IMG/VR virus record: IMGVR_UViG_3300049927_000040
Location: 1-28,780 of that record
From: a virus
DNA length: 28,780 nt
Direction: 5' to 3' (one strand)
Under the pieces are notes generated by a model. It saw only the letters and a list, made by a program, of their open reading frames with translations, was not told the origin of the DNA and searched no databases. Both the position numbers and the translations under genes were made by a program. Shown one piece after another: positions 6,965 to 15,854 of this stretch. Each line of letters opens with the position of its first letter. The first letter of the stretch is position 1.

Positions 6965-7378
6965 CTATTCGACCGTGAGTTGAAAACGATCAATGTCATC
7001 TTGTCCAGCCATAAACCTCTGGAACGTCTTCACGCTATCGGTGACCATTTTCCCACTCGGAGAATCAACGATAGATGCACCAAGGAGTATACACGCTTTG
7101 CTGTCTTTATTCCAGTTCCCCCAATGAAAGATCACTCCAGTATGCCCCACGATCCCTGTCACCTCAAATGTCTCGAAGTCATGAGTCATGCCGTCAAGTC
7201 TGTGATTGCCTCGCACACAGATATAGGAACCTTTCTTAATGACAGGCTCCCAAAGCCCGGCCGGTGTGTCTGGAAACTGAAAGGCATGTTCAAGAGTCAC
7301 GCACATAAGACTCTCATCGTCATGCCACAGTCGGCTAAAAATACCATCGGGTCTGTAGATGAGTCGCGAGAGAATCAT
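6965..7378 (-). CDS. DUF5675-like protein, candidate peptidoglycan-active lysis protein
   Basis: The 137-aa protein starts in an ATGA overlap with the upstream gene. The motif VIFHWGNWNKDSKACILLG (residues 82-100) matches the HxGNxxxDTxGCIL signature I associate with DUF5675, a family found in phage lysis regions. The His...Cys pairing (His85, Cys96) resembles the His/Cys centre of YkuD-type L,D-transpeptidase folds, so an action on peptidoglycan cross-links is an attractive inference, not an established fact. Here the usual Gly before Cys is Ala. No other lysin-like gene is present in the window, which makes this the best candidate endolysin. There is no signal peptide. Confidence 0.7.
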   Translation of the reverse strand: MILSRLIYRPDGIFSRLWHDDESLMCVTLEHAFQFPDTPAGLWEPVIKKGSYICVRGNHRLDGMTHDFETFEVTGIVGHTGVIFHWGNWNKDSKACILLGASIVDSPSGKMVTDSVKTFQRFMAGQDDIDRFQLTVE

Positions 7379-7572
7379 AGGACAGCCTTTGGGATTTCAA
7401 ATCTCGAATCCACGCACGGCGTTATGCTATAGCCGCGTCCTTCGACTTTCGTGATCGTCTCATCTCGCTTCTGTTGGCATTCAGCCATCGTTGCGGATTC
7501 AACCGTCACCTGAAGAAGGCCATCGGGTGTGGTGAGGATAAACGAGAAGAATAAAAACAATGTCGCGATCAT
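7375..7572 (-). CDS. Small exported or membrane-anchored protein of the lysis cassette
   Basis: ATG 7572 is chosen over a GTG at 7584 because it forms an ATGA overlap with the stop of the upstream gene. The 65-aa product opens with a hydrophobic segment (MIATLFLFFSFILTT) that could be a signal peptide or anchor, followed by a polar domain with two cysteines (CQQKRDET and TPCVDSRF) that could form a disulfide outside the cytoplasm. There is no lipobox cysteine after the hydrophobic part, so it is not a typical outer-membrane spanin lipoprotein. It may work with the neighbouring membrane/coiled protein. Function unknown. Confidence 0.7.
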   Translation of the reverse strand: MIATLFLFFSFILTTPDGLLQVTVESATMAECQQKRDETITKVEGRGYSITPCVDSRFEIPKAVL

Positions 7573-7877
7573 AGCCCACCACACCGTCGCCTAGCATTAT
7601 CATTTTGAGCTGTGTTGAAACAGATTTCTTTAAGCGCGTTAAGATTGCGATTAGACATTATTTGTAGATCCCGTGTCTGAAGAATAAGCTTTTCCGCTTG
7701 CACGATATGCTCGCCTTTTAATGTTTCTGCGGCAGCTTCCGATGCCTTCTCAATCTTCATGGCTACAGTATCGACGGGAGTGAGTCCAAAGTCAAGACCG
7801 ATGACAACGGCTATAATGACCGCAGCCGGCAGACCAAGCCATGCGATAACACCTTTAAACACTTCTTCATAAATCAT
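7569..7877 (-). CDS. Single-span membrane protein with helical tail, spanin-like candidate
   Basis: ATG 7877 is chosen because it overlaps the stop of the upstream gene (ATGA), giving 102 aa. A hydrophobic span at about residues 8-28 (VIAWLGLPAAVIIAVVIG) is followed by a long polar helix-forming region (about 37-90, rich in Ala, Glu, Lys, Gln) and a short Cys-Arg-rich end. An N-terminal anchor plus an extended helical domain next to holin and lysin genes is the layout of inner-membrane spanins (Rz-type), but the following gene is not an obvious lipoprotein partner. It could instead be another membrane lysis regulator. Family not recognised. Confidence 0.7.
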   Translation of the reverse strand: MIYEEVFKGVIAWLGLPAAVIIAVVIGLDFGLTPVDTVAMKIEKASEAAAETLKGEHIVQAEKLILQTRDLQIMSNRNLNALKEICFNTAQNDNARRRCGGL

Positions 7878-8068
7878 GATGCTGATCCTACCGGCTGTTC
7901 CCAGACAACCCAGGCAACTACCGTGCCCCCGGATAATTGAACCACACTCATTTGCTTGATGTACCACACGCCTACTTTTGCCGCAACATCCGCCTGAATA
8001 AGTGGTGGAATGTTCGCGGGAGAAACATCTGAATAGATCTTAAATTCATTTCTGAACATGTTCGCCAT
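7874..8068 (-). CDS. Small phage protein after the tail fibre, unknown function
   Basis: ATG 8068 overlaps the fibre stop as TAATG and is preceded by GCGAGG, giving 64 aa; an ATG two codons upstream would lie inside the fibre gene. The sequence (FRNEFKIYSDVSPANIPPLIQADVAAKVGVWYIKQM...VVAWVVWEQP) looks like alternating beta strands without a membrane span. A role as a fibre accessory or chaperone is possible from position only. No family recognised. Confidence 0.65.
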   Translation of the reverse strand: MANMFRNEFKIYSDVSPANIPPLIQADVAAKVGVWYIKQMSVVQLSGGTVVAWVVWEQPVGSAS

Positions 8069-10311
8069 TACCAACCTCGCTGTACCATGATGAAAATTTT
8101 TACGTTAGTTCCCGTCAATGGCACCTGAACACCTCCTGTAGCTGTTCTGATTTGCAACGCCGTACCCGTATCAGTCGTAATTGCTGCAACGTTTCGGGAT
8201 TCGAATTGCGTATAGACCGGCGTAGCATAGGTTGCATTCACAGTAAACGCAGGCACGACTTGTCCAGGGCTAAATCCCGCTTGTGAGGTATAAAAGCGAA
8301 TGAAGACTGAACCGGACAGCAAGGGAATCACACCGAGATTCATCGAAAATCCTATACGTGTACTTGTTGCTGGAGCGACCGTATCTGGGCTGACATAGCG
8401 TCCACGATAGGCATATGATCGCACTGCGGTAATGGCGGCTCCGCTTGAATCACATTCTCCTACGAAGACGCGAGTCGATCTACTCGTCATGCCTGGATCG
8501 GATGCCGCTGTGCCAGAGGCGCTTGTGATCTGGAACATCTTCATCTGTGGGATCGAAAAGAAATGTCCGTCCACAGTGAATGCCGAACCCGCTGGCGTAA
8601 ATGTCGTTCCAGCAGGATAGCGCGTACACGGGCTTACGCGCACTTCGTCAACCCATCCGTTCAGCTGAACCGCCGCTGCGTCAAGCTGTTCTCCGATACG
8701 GGCGCGAATAATCTGTGCAACGAGGACTGAAGACGTGATACTGATATCCTGTGCTCCGTTGAAGTACACAAAGTATTTCCCCGCCAAGGCGTCAAACACG
8801 ATTGCAATATGGTACTGCGTGTTAATCGCCCATGTTGTGTTGACCCCAACCTGAAGACTTGCAATATCCGCGCTTGTTCCGTTCGAGGAAAGAGACAATT
8901 CGAGTTTTGTAGAACCCGCGTTATTGAAGAGGCTTAACAAAATACCGAATGTGGTCGCATTCTGTCCGAAGTTAAACAACGTCATGTGCTGCGCGGCTGT
9001 CGGGAGTACGTTGAATCTCACCCATCCTTCAATCGTCCAGCCATATCCTTGCTGTGTGAATCGCGCTGGAGGCGATGGTACCCATTCCGCATAATCTCCC
9101 GTTCCGTCGAGCTTCAGAGACGATGGACCAAACTTGGCTTGGGAGGTGTCAAGTTGTGCGTTCGCCACTAATGCCCAGGTATTTCCATAATCGTCTGTCG
9201 TGGTGGTCTGCCCGTTTGTTCCGTCGAAATGCAACAGACAATTCTGAGTTTGATCGAAGATTTCACCGTATTGAGGTGGAATAGGCGAACTCGCGCCTGT
9301 GATCGTGGTTGCGCTCGCGCGATCACAGTAAACGAAGTTGGTTGTATTCGCCGGAATTGCACCGAACTGGTTTGTTTGATCGACTGCGAGCACAACGAGT
9401 GAATCGATTTCTCCACTCGCTCCGTATCCGTTCGCGCCTGTAATGACAGCAGGAGTCAGCGTGCCTTTGTAATCGACCTGCAATCCCGTTCCTATCGAAA
9501 GCCAGTTCGCCGCTCCGTTTGCATCGGCATTCCCGGCTAGAACCGTTTGTCTCACTGGAACGCGCGGACTCGTAGCAAGATTCGACGCGATCTCTTGCTG
9601 CACAAATGACGTAGTAGAAATCTTTGTGCTGTTATCGCCTGGAGCCTGAAGTACGGCAATCGTTCCGGTCGGCAATGTCGGCGTCCCTGTGAAGACAGGA
9701 GAAGCGAGTGCGGCCGCTGTTAAGTACGCGAGCGCGGTAGGCGCATCGGCTGCTGAAAGTAAGCCCTGAATATAGGCAGAGACTGGCGTGAGTGTGGAGC
9801 TTGTCGCAGCAGAGACAATAGGATTGCCGGCTGCGTCAAACGCGAGAAACTTCAGTGCCCGTGTGACGGCGGGCGGGAGCTTTCCTATACTTACAACATC
9901 GCCGTCAGGCTGCACGATGCTTCGTGTAGACAGATCGCGCGAACGCTGCTCTAGCATCGTCAGATAGTCCAAGGGGGATTCGATCGACGCTTTGACCGGC
10001 AAAGCCCCACCTTCTGTCAGCGAGACAAGTTGTAAGGACACGGGATCACGGTAGACGACCCACTGCACGGTAGACGGGGGAGCGACGGCGGCATTCACCG
10101 TTCCGCCATTTGGGTAGTGCCCAGAGGCATCTTGAGCCCCAGAGATCGTATAATCACTGTTGAGCGTCTTGACCACTTGCGCGCCAGTCGCGATCGTCAC
10201 TTCGAGCACCACAAGATCGGCCTGTGCAAAGAAGGTATAGGTGATTGGGAATGCAGTTGTCACACCATTACAAGTGAACGGAATACGGTTCAAAGTGTTG
10301 GATATCGTCAT
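8068..10311 (-). CDS. Tail fibre: T7 gp17-like N-terminus with LamG/concanavalin-like domain
   Basis: The 747-aa fibre binds the host surface. Residues 1-150 match the virion-attachment domain of T7-type fibres: NTLNRIPFTCNGVTTAFPI, a DLVVLEV strand, a TLNSDYTISGA turn, VVYRDPVSLQLV and SPLDYLTMLEQRSRDLS. A short SPVFTGTPTLPTGT fibre repeat lies at 204-217. Residues about 353-575 form a LamG-like jelly-roll: LLHFDGTNG opening, FGPSSLKLDGTGDYAEW, WTIEGWVRF, a central YHIAIVFD...KYFVYFNG, and the WVDEVRVSPCTRY closing strand. This domain commonly binds glycans and is the likely receptor-recognition part. The last 170 residues are beta-rich. The start overlaps the preceding stop (ATGA). There is no pectate-lyase or endosialidase signature. 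Confidence 0.88.
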   Translation of the reverse strand: MTISNTLNRIPFTCNGVTTAFPITYTFFAQADLVVLEVTIATGAQVVKTLNSDYTISGAQDASGHYPNGGTVNAAVAPPSTVQWVVYRDPVSLQLVSLTEGGALPVKASIESPLDYLTMLEQRSRDLSTRSIVQPDGDVVSIGKLPPAVTRALKFLAFDAAGNPIVSAATSSTLTPVSAYIQGLLSAADAPTALAYLTAAALASPVFTGTPTLPTGTIAVLQAPGDNSTKISTTSFVQQEIASNLATSPRVPVRQTVLAGNADANGAANWLSIGTGLQVDYKGTLTPAVITGANGYGASGEIDSLVVLAVDQTNQFGAIPANTTNFVYCDRASATTITGASSPIPPQYGEIFDQTQNCLLHFDGTNGQTTTTDDYGNTWALVANAQLDTSQAKFGPSSLKLDGTGDYAEWVPSPPARFTQQGYGWTIEGWVRFNVLPTAAQHMTLFNFGQNATTFGILLSLFNNAGSTKLELSLSSNGTSADIASLQVGVNTTWAINTQYHIAIVFDALAGKYFVYFNGAQDISITSSVLVAQIIRARIGEQLDAAAVQLNGWVDEVRVSPCTRYPAGTTFTPAGSAFTVDGHFFSIPQMKMFQITSASGTAASDPGMTSRSTRVFVGECDSSGAAITAVRSYAYRGRYVSPDTVAPATSTRIGFSMNLGVIPLLSGSVFIRFYTSQAGFSPGQVVPAFTVNATYATPVYTQFESRNVAAITTDTGTALQIRTATGGVQVPLTGTNVKIFIMVQRGW

Positions 10312-13300
10312 GGCTTTACCGCTTCCTCAATGTTACGCAAGGCGGAATTGCCGGCGTGTGCAAGTTCACTCATCCTGAAATACATTGAATCGATCAACTG
10401 GCGTTTCTCCTCTGAGGGAATGTCTGGATTCTTATACACTAACCGAATGAGCTGCGAATGCTGCGTTAAGGCTTCACGCATCCCGTCTAACTGAGCGATC
10501 GCGCTTGGATCGAACTTCATAGACTGGAACACCGCTTGTGTATCGCCCTCTTTCGCCTTCGCCATTATAGTATCATAGACCTTCTTCTTTTCGTAGTAGC
10601 TATCGTAGAAATCCTGAATCGATTGCGCACTCGATGACGGATACCGAACCACGAAGGCTTTCACAAAAGAAATGTCCGCCAGCGTCTTCGCCGGGAGTAC
10701 GGGATCGGGTAGAACACCCGATTCTCGAAGGGCTTTGTCCGCGATACGAAGCGCGTACATACCGATCCCGCCTGTCCAAGCATGGAGGTAGTTCTCTAAG
10801 AGAACGGGAGTCGTAAGTGCCCTGGCAGTACCCCCCACGAACGGATCTTTTTCGTCGAGCGATTGTTTCTTCATCCCGGGAAACGCGCCGAACCACTGAC
10901 CAAGAGCTTTTGCAGCTTCGGTTGTGTACTCCGTGTACTGATATTCAGGCAAGAGCTTTTCTGTGTTCGAGGGAACAATAGGATTGCCCGTAAACAAACT
11001 GCGGTTTGCAAACTGTTCCACGATCGGAGATATAGCCGTTGGCACAACATTTGTGCCGAAGGCAGTAATAAGACTTTCCATAAGACCTTTTGCAGCATCG
11101 GGATTTTCGCCCACGAATTTATCGAGGATCATTTCTGGCATCGTGGAAAACACCATGCCAAGCCCAAAGTCCTTCGGAATACGATAGATATGATCTTTCG
11201 TCATGATAATGTGAAAGATCGCCTTTTCCCATCGCGGGATATCATCGTATCGTGGATCGTCATGATTCGCCCACCACAGCAAGAGTGTCGGAATCGTGAT
11301 CGCGCCGAACGCGCGGGCCGAGAGTCCGAGCGGATTCTTCTGAAACCCTTCAACCATCTGTCTCATCCCTTGAATAGAGGGATTCATAAACGCCGTGGCA
11401 TGAGTCCACTTCTGAAAGAATTCATCCCCGCCGTGTACATTGAAGTCTACCGTCGCGTTCCGAGAGATCATCGCGAGGGCTTGCATCGTCGCTTTGTTCT
11501 TCGCAACTTTCATTTCATCGCGCACTGTGCCGAGTCTCGTCGCGTTCTCGAATAGCTCCGACGTAGCTTGTAGCACGCGCAAAGGCGACGAAATGACGTT
11601 CCAGGAACGCTGCATGAGCCCCGTCTTCACGTTCAGATCGATCAGTTCTTTCGAGATATAGTCTCTATCGACGGATACCATCGTCGCGTTCGCGCCCCCA
11701 CTCTTGAGCCAGTTCTGAAACGCTTCGTCTTGTCTTATAAGAGAGATTGCCCCCTTGCCAGTTTTAATTGGATTCGACGCAGCGTACACGAATGACGAGA
11801 CCGCATCGCGAATGAGGTTGCGTGGAAAGAAGTCTGGGCTAATAACCGTACCAGCACGCAGCATTGCAGCCGGCAAATTGAGCATATCCGCCAGGAAAGA
11901 GGCTGTGGCTTTGTCAGTTTGATTGAACGCTTCTGCAACCTTCGGATCGACCTTGTATACATCGCGTTTTCCTCCTGTGTAGACCACGACTCTATCAGAA
12001 CCCGGTAATACGGCTTCCGCTCGAAATATCGTCGCGATGTCACTTGGTAAAGGAACGCCGAGTGAATCGGTCATCTTTTTTATCTCATAGTCCGTCAACT
12101 TCACCGGCTTAATCGGTTGCGGTATCTTCTCAGCCACTTCAGGACCAAGTCGTACTAACTCTTGCCGAGCCATGTTCTTCTCAGCGAGAGACATAAAGAG
12201 GAACGTGTCTTTCACGTCGCTTTCGATCGGATCATATATTTTACGTTCGCTCCCTGTGATCTTCTTAATAGGATTGCGCGCGGATTTCCCGGTCGCCGGC
12301 CGAGTTTGATCCTCGAAGTACCTATAGAACGGAACGTGATCCTCGTTCGCTGCTCTCATCTGGGCTAGCGTATCTTCGTTCAGAATGCCGGAGCCCTTGA
12401 GATAGTTCAGGAGTTTATCCTTATATTCACGCCTGGCATCAAATACTGCCTGATACTTCGCCTTCCCCTCTTTCACAACTTGCTTCGCAGCATCCAGATC
12501 AAATCCAGTTTCCACATGTTCAGCCGTTCCTGGTTCGCCGCGCTTGCTCAACTCAATAGCGCGTTTCGACGCCATATATGCGCGGAAGCCGTCCAGATCG
12601 TTCTTCACCGGCTTGATCGTTTCTTCGTAGCTCTTCCCGTTCGTCTCGTAGGTCCGAGGATCATACGTACCGAATTTAAGGAACTGTAGACCCTTGCCGT
12701 AGATCCCGGCTGTAAGACGTTCAAGTGTGTAGGGACTATTCGACGGGGGCAATGTCTCAGGGGCCTTGTTCAGCACCTCTGCACGGCGCGCCATCTCGCC
12801 CTTCTCCGCTTCCTTTATAGGATGCAAGCGATCAACATAGCTTGTTATGAGATCGTCCACGGTAGGAAGTTTATTCGTCTTCTCACCTTGCACGATACGC
12901 GAAAGGATCTTCTCCTGTGGCGTAGGTTCTTTCGGAACAGTCGGAGCCGGCTTGATCGCTTCCTTCATCCCTTCATAGGAATACATCTTGCCATTGACTG
13001 TATACTTCAGATCCTCTGGCTTTAACTTTTCGTCAACCAACGCTTCTCCGAACCGGCCGGATTCTGTGTGTCCACCAGGAGGAACGATATACCCGTGTCC
13101 ATCACCATAGACCGGGAATCCTTCAGGTGTAATGTGCGAGGCACTAATCCCTGGATTGCCCTCTGCATCCTCACCAACAGGAAGCCGGCCAGTCTTCGCT
13201 ATCTCTTGCAATTCAGCTTTTGAGGCACCACGGAACGCGGACCCTTCCTCGATATCGCCGGCCGAAAGCTTCTCAAGGATCATCCTCTTGGTGACATCTT

Positions 13301-14279
13301 TCATTGCCTGAGTGTCAGGCGCTTGAGCCCCGTATGTCTTGGGGACTTCTATATTGTCCGAGAGAATGTCCCCTAAGATGGTCGGATCTTTCTGTATATC
13401 CTGGAGCACGTCATGCGGATGGACGCCATGATTCTCATAAATGTTTCTGAACTTGCCGGCTATGTGTGTCGCAGTCCCGAACGCTGTCACAGCTATACCT
13501 GCGTCTTCGAAATCTTTTCTGTTCGGGACTCTGCCTTCCAGGGCCGCGCCTACTGTGGCCATAGTGGTAACAGCCGACGCCACAGTAGCCGCGTTCTTCA
13601 CCGTGGGTGACACTAGAGGTGCTAGTGCGGCCCTCGTGCCGAGCCCCGCTGCGCCTGTCGCAGCTCCAAAGACCCATCCTTTCATCGTTTCCATCACTGC
13701 CCCAGAAGCTCTATTCCAGAAGTCACCGAAATCTTGCACTTCACCTTTTGAGTATTTGTCCATGAGAACTTTACGCATTCCCATCGGAAGTGCAACCGCG
13801 CCAGCCATACTCGTAATCGCGGCTCCTGGACCTGTCTCTGCTCCCCCGGCTGCGCCGATCAGTCCTCCAGCAACCATAACCGGGAAGTCCGCAGCCATAG
13901 ACGCAACATTCGCCGTTATATCGAGGAGCCGACCCGAATCTTGCGTAATTTCTTTAGACGGACCCTTACCTCTTGCGAGGAGTCCGGGAACGGAGATCTG
14001 CCAACCAGCTTCGAGCGCGTCAGTAAACGTCTTTGCGGGAGCTGAAGCCGATGCCTCCTTACCAGCTTCCTTAGCCGCCGCTGAATCAAGATTTGCTTTG
14101 ACATGATCCACAATGGGCTTCGCGTCAAAGGGTTTTTGTCCAAACTCTGTATCGATTTCCTCATCATTAAACCCCGCTTGTGAAAGTTGTTTTCGACGAT
14201 TCACCGCCCATGCCGAGACTTCCTCTTGTGAGAAGCCGGATGATCCAAGTTGCTCCATCTCTTTTGTGGTGTCTGACAT
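10308..14279 (-). CDS. Large internal virion (DNA ejection) protein, LPD38-type C-terminus
   Basis: The 1323-aa protein is the largest in the window and occupies the T7 gp16 position, the internal core protein ejected into the cell to carry DNA inward. Glycine/alanine-rich hydrophobic segments at about 133-165 and 200-250 could insert in membranes. Residues about 340-440 carry FRG, GISAS and GEALVD elements in ADP-ribosyltransferase-like order. A helical middle region (about 450-720) contains PRTYETNGKSYEETIKPV and DHVPFYRYFED. The segment from about 755 (VVYTGGKRDVYKV...PDFFPRNLIRDAVSSF) resembles Large Polyvalent Protein associated Domain 38, usual in such ejected proteins. No lysozyme/transglycosylase motif is visible. 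The start overlaps the preceding stop as TAATG. Confidence 0.85.
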   Translation of the reverse strand: MSDTTKEMEQLGSSGFSQEEVSAWAVNRRKQLSQAGFNDEEIDTEFGQKPFDAKPIVDHVKANLDSAAAKEAGKEASASAPAKTFTDALEAGWQISVPGLLARGKGPSKEITQDSGRLLDITANVASMAADFPVMVAGGLIGAAGGAETGPGAAITSMAGAVALPMGMRKVLMDKYSKGEVQDFGDFWNRASGAVMETMKGWVFGAATGAAGLGTRAALAPLVSPTVKNAATVASAVTTMATVGAALEGRVPNRKDFEDAGIAVTAFGTATHIAGKFRNIYENHGVHPHDVLQDIQKDPTILGDILSDNIEVPKTYGAQAPDTQAMKDVTKRMILEKLSAGDIEEGSAFRGASKAELQEIAKTGRLPVGEDAEGNPGISASHITPEGFPVYGDGHGYIVPPGGHTESGRFGEALVDEKLKPEDLKYTVNGKMYSYEGMKEAIKPAPTVPKEPTPQEKILSRIVQGEKTNKLPTVDDLITSYVDRLHPIKEAEKGEMARRAEVLNKAPETLPPSNSPYTLERLTAGIYGKGLQFLKFGTYDPRTYETNGKSYEETIKPVKNDLDGFRAYMASKRAIELSKRGEPGTAEHVETGFDLDAAKQVVKEGKAKYQAVFDARREYKDKLLNYLKGSGILNEDTLAQMRAANEDHVPFYRYFEDQTRPATGKSARNPIKKITGSERKIYDPIESDVKDTFLFMSLAEKNMARQELVRLGPEVAEKIPQPIKPVKLTDYEIKKMTDSLGVPLPSDIATIFRAEAVLPGSDRVVVYTGGKRDVYKVDPKVAEAFNQTDKATASFLADMLNLPAAMLRAGTVISPDFFPRNLIRDAVSSFVYAASNPIKTGKGAISLIRQDEAFQNWLKSGGANATMVSVDRDYISKELIDLNVKTGLMQRSWNVISSPLRVLQATSELFENATRLGTVRDEMKVAKNKATMQALAMISRNATVDFNVHGGDEFFQKWTHATAFMNPSIQGMRQMVEGFQKNPLGLSARAFGAITIPTLLLWWANHDDPRYDDIPRWEKAIFHIIMTKDHIYRIPKDFGLGMVFSTMPEMILDKFVGENPDAAKGLMESLITAFGTNVVPTAISPIVEQFANRSLFTGNPIVPSNTEKLLPEYQYTEYTTEAAKALGQWFGAFPGMKKQSLDEKDPFVGGTARALTTPVLLENYLHAWTGGIGMYALRIADKALRESGVLPDPVLPAKTLADISFVKAFVVRYPSSSAQSIQDFYDSYYEKKKVYDTIMAKAKEGDTQAVFQSMKFDPSAIAQLDGMREALTQHSQLIRLVYKNPDIPSEEKRQLIDSMYFRMSELAHAGNSALRNIEEAVKP

Positions 14280-15853
14280 TACTTAATCAAATCCCTAAAT
14301 CGCTTTAGATACGACTCAGCATCTTCTCCTGGCTTACGTTGCTGTTCAGGATGCGTACCGCCTTTCGGCTCTTCAATGCCCTTTGACTTTCGAAACTGAT
14401 CCGTAAAATACCGCATCGATTCATCCATAGATTTAATAAATGGACGCAACGCTTCCGGCCGGCCAAGGAATTCATTTTCTTTCGCTGGATTAAAGAGGTT
14501 ATTGATATCCTTTCCCTCTTTCTGGTAGCGCGTTATTTCACTTTCCATGAATTGCTTAAAGCCGTAGAGCATGAGCCCGCCTGTCGGATCAATTTTTCCC
14601 ATGAGAGGGTTTGACTTATCAATCGTCTGTGTCACGGCTTTGATCATATCCGTCTTTTGCGATCCAAGCTTTTCGCCTTCTGGCGTGCGCGCATCATCCT
14701 GTTCTTTTCGTAAGTGCGTAAACATAGTCCAATCGAGTTGTCTAGATATATACGCCTTATTCAAAGGAATCTCGTTTTTCAACTTCCGGGGATCGTCTGC
14801 CGGTCGATGAATGTCTTCGAACAATCGTAGTGCAACCGTCGGATCTGTCTGAACAGGCTGTAGCCGTTCGCGAGACCGGGTGTGCAAGAGATTGATCATA
14901 GACTCTGCACCTACTGGATCTCTATCGAGGAACGTATGCCCATCCGCCGTTTTCTCGTTCATAATGTCCGAAACCTTAAGTGTCCCATTCCCAAGTTTCG
15001 CAACCAACTCACTTTTCATCGCCCTGATCTCTACCTGTCTCGCGTACTCTTCTTGTTGTTTCCCAGCGACTTTATCAACATTTTGAGCATGGATACCAAT
15101 CTCCGCTTGCCGTTCGAGTGTAAACGTCTTATCTGCATCCAAGTACTGCGCGAAGTATCCACCTTGTATTTTTTTGAGTGCTTCTGTTGGATCAATTTTA
15201 ATTTCACCTTGCGCGGCTGAAAGTGCTAGCTGTTCTTCTGTACTTTTAATCAATGCCTTGCGCGCGATCGCCGATATAAAGGCATATTGCCCGTTTTTAT
15301 CCGAGATAGACGCGATCATCGCTTCCATTTGATCGTGCATCGTGTTAGGACTTTGTAGAACCCCGTTCCGAACTGCGTCAAGAGACTTCGAATAATTTAT
15401 CGTGGCTGACTTTGCTGCAATACGAGAATCAGCTAGCGCCGCATCCGCACCAAGTTTAGCTGTTAATCGCGCGGCCCCGGATCTGAATGCTTCCTCACCA
15501 TGCCCAGTCTCGTACCGTGGCGCTATTTTATTCAGATAATCCCCAGCGAACGCATTGAACTTTTCAGGAAGAGTACGATCCTCTGGATCGTAAGTTGCTT
15601 CCATCTGTTGCAGATGCGTAGAGAGGTCATTTTCCGCAACGAATAACTTTGTCTGCGCGCTCGTCACCTCCTCGCGGCTCTTTACTTCCTGTATCGTCCT
15701 AGCGGCTGTGCGAACTTCACCTCCAGCTTCCTCCACGGCCCCGCCAAGGTGCGAAAGACCGTGCCCTACATCTCTGCTAGTCGTGCCCGGTGTCTCTTGT
15801 CGAATACCAGAATCGAAATTTACTTGCTGTGTGTATGGATCAATCCGCGCCAT
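14279..15853 (-). CDS. Internal virion protein, T7 gp15-like
   Basis: The 524-aa protein begins MARIDPYTQQVNFDSGIRQ and is almost entirely helical, polar and alanine/glutamate rich, with no membrane span. It lies between the gp14-like and gp16-like proteins, the order of the three ejected core proteins in podoviruses. In T7 the gp15 protein polymerises with gp16 into a tube across the periplasm; the same role is inferred here. The region around residues 60-150 (LFVAENDLSTHLQQMEATYDPED...YETGHGEEAF) fits the helical repeats of this family. A short charged, proline-containing tail (about 495-515) precedes the end. The stop overlaps the next start as TAATG. Confidence 0.82.
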   Translation of the reverse strand: MARIDPYTQQVNFDSGIRQETPGTTSRDVGHGLSHLGGAVEEAGGEVRTAARTIQEVKSREEVTSAQTKLFVAENDLSTHLQQMEATYDPEDRTLPEKFNAFAGDYLNKIAPRYETGHGEEAFRSGAARLTAKLGADAALADSRIAAKSATINYSKSLDAVRNGVLQSPNTMHDQMEAMIASISDKNGQYAFISAIARKALIKSTEEQLALSAAQGEIKIDPTEALKKIQGGYFAQYLDADKTFTLERQAEIGIHAQNVDKVAGKQQEEYARQVEIRAMKSELVAKLGNGTLKVSDIMNEKTADGHTFLDRDPVGAESMINLLHTRSRERLQPVQTDPTVALRLFEDIHRPADDPRKLKNEIPLNKAYISRQLDWTMFTHLRKEQDDARTPEGEKLGSQKTDMIKAVTQTIDKSNPLMGKIDPTGGLMLYGFKQFMESEITRYQKEGKDINNLFNPAKENEFLGRPEALRPFIKSMDESMRYFTDQFRKSKGIEEPKGGTHPEQQRKPGEDAESYLKRFRDLIK

Positions 15854-15854
15854 A

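Noticed and set aside
8068-10311. Diversity-generating retroelement target, as in BPP-1-like phages
   Set aside because: No reverse transcriptase or template repeat is in the window and the fibre ends in a beta-rich domain without a visible variable repeat.
10863-11555. 230-aa plus-strand frame
   Set aside because: It lies wholly antisense to the gp16-like ejected protein, has no ribosome-binding site or recognisable motif, and its composition is that of a shadow frame.
13441-14106. 221-aa plus-strand frame, Ala/Pro rich
   Set aside because: Antisense to the Gly/Ala-rich hydrophobic part of the ejected protein; the composition mirrors that strand.
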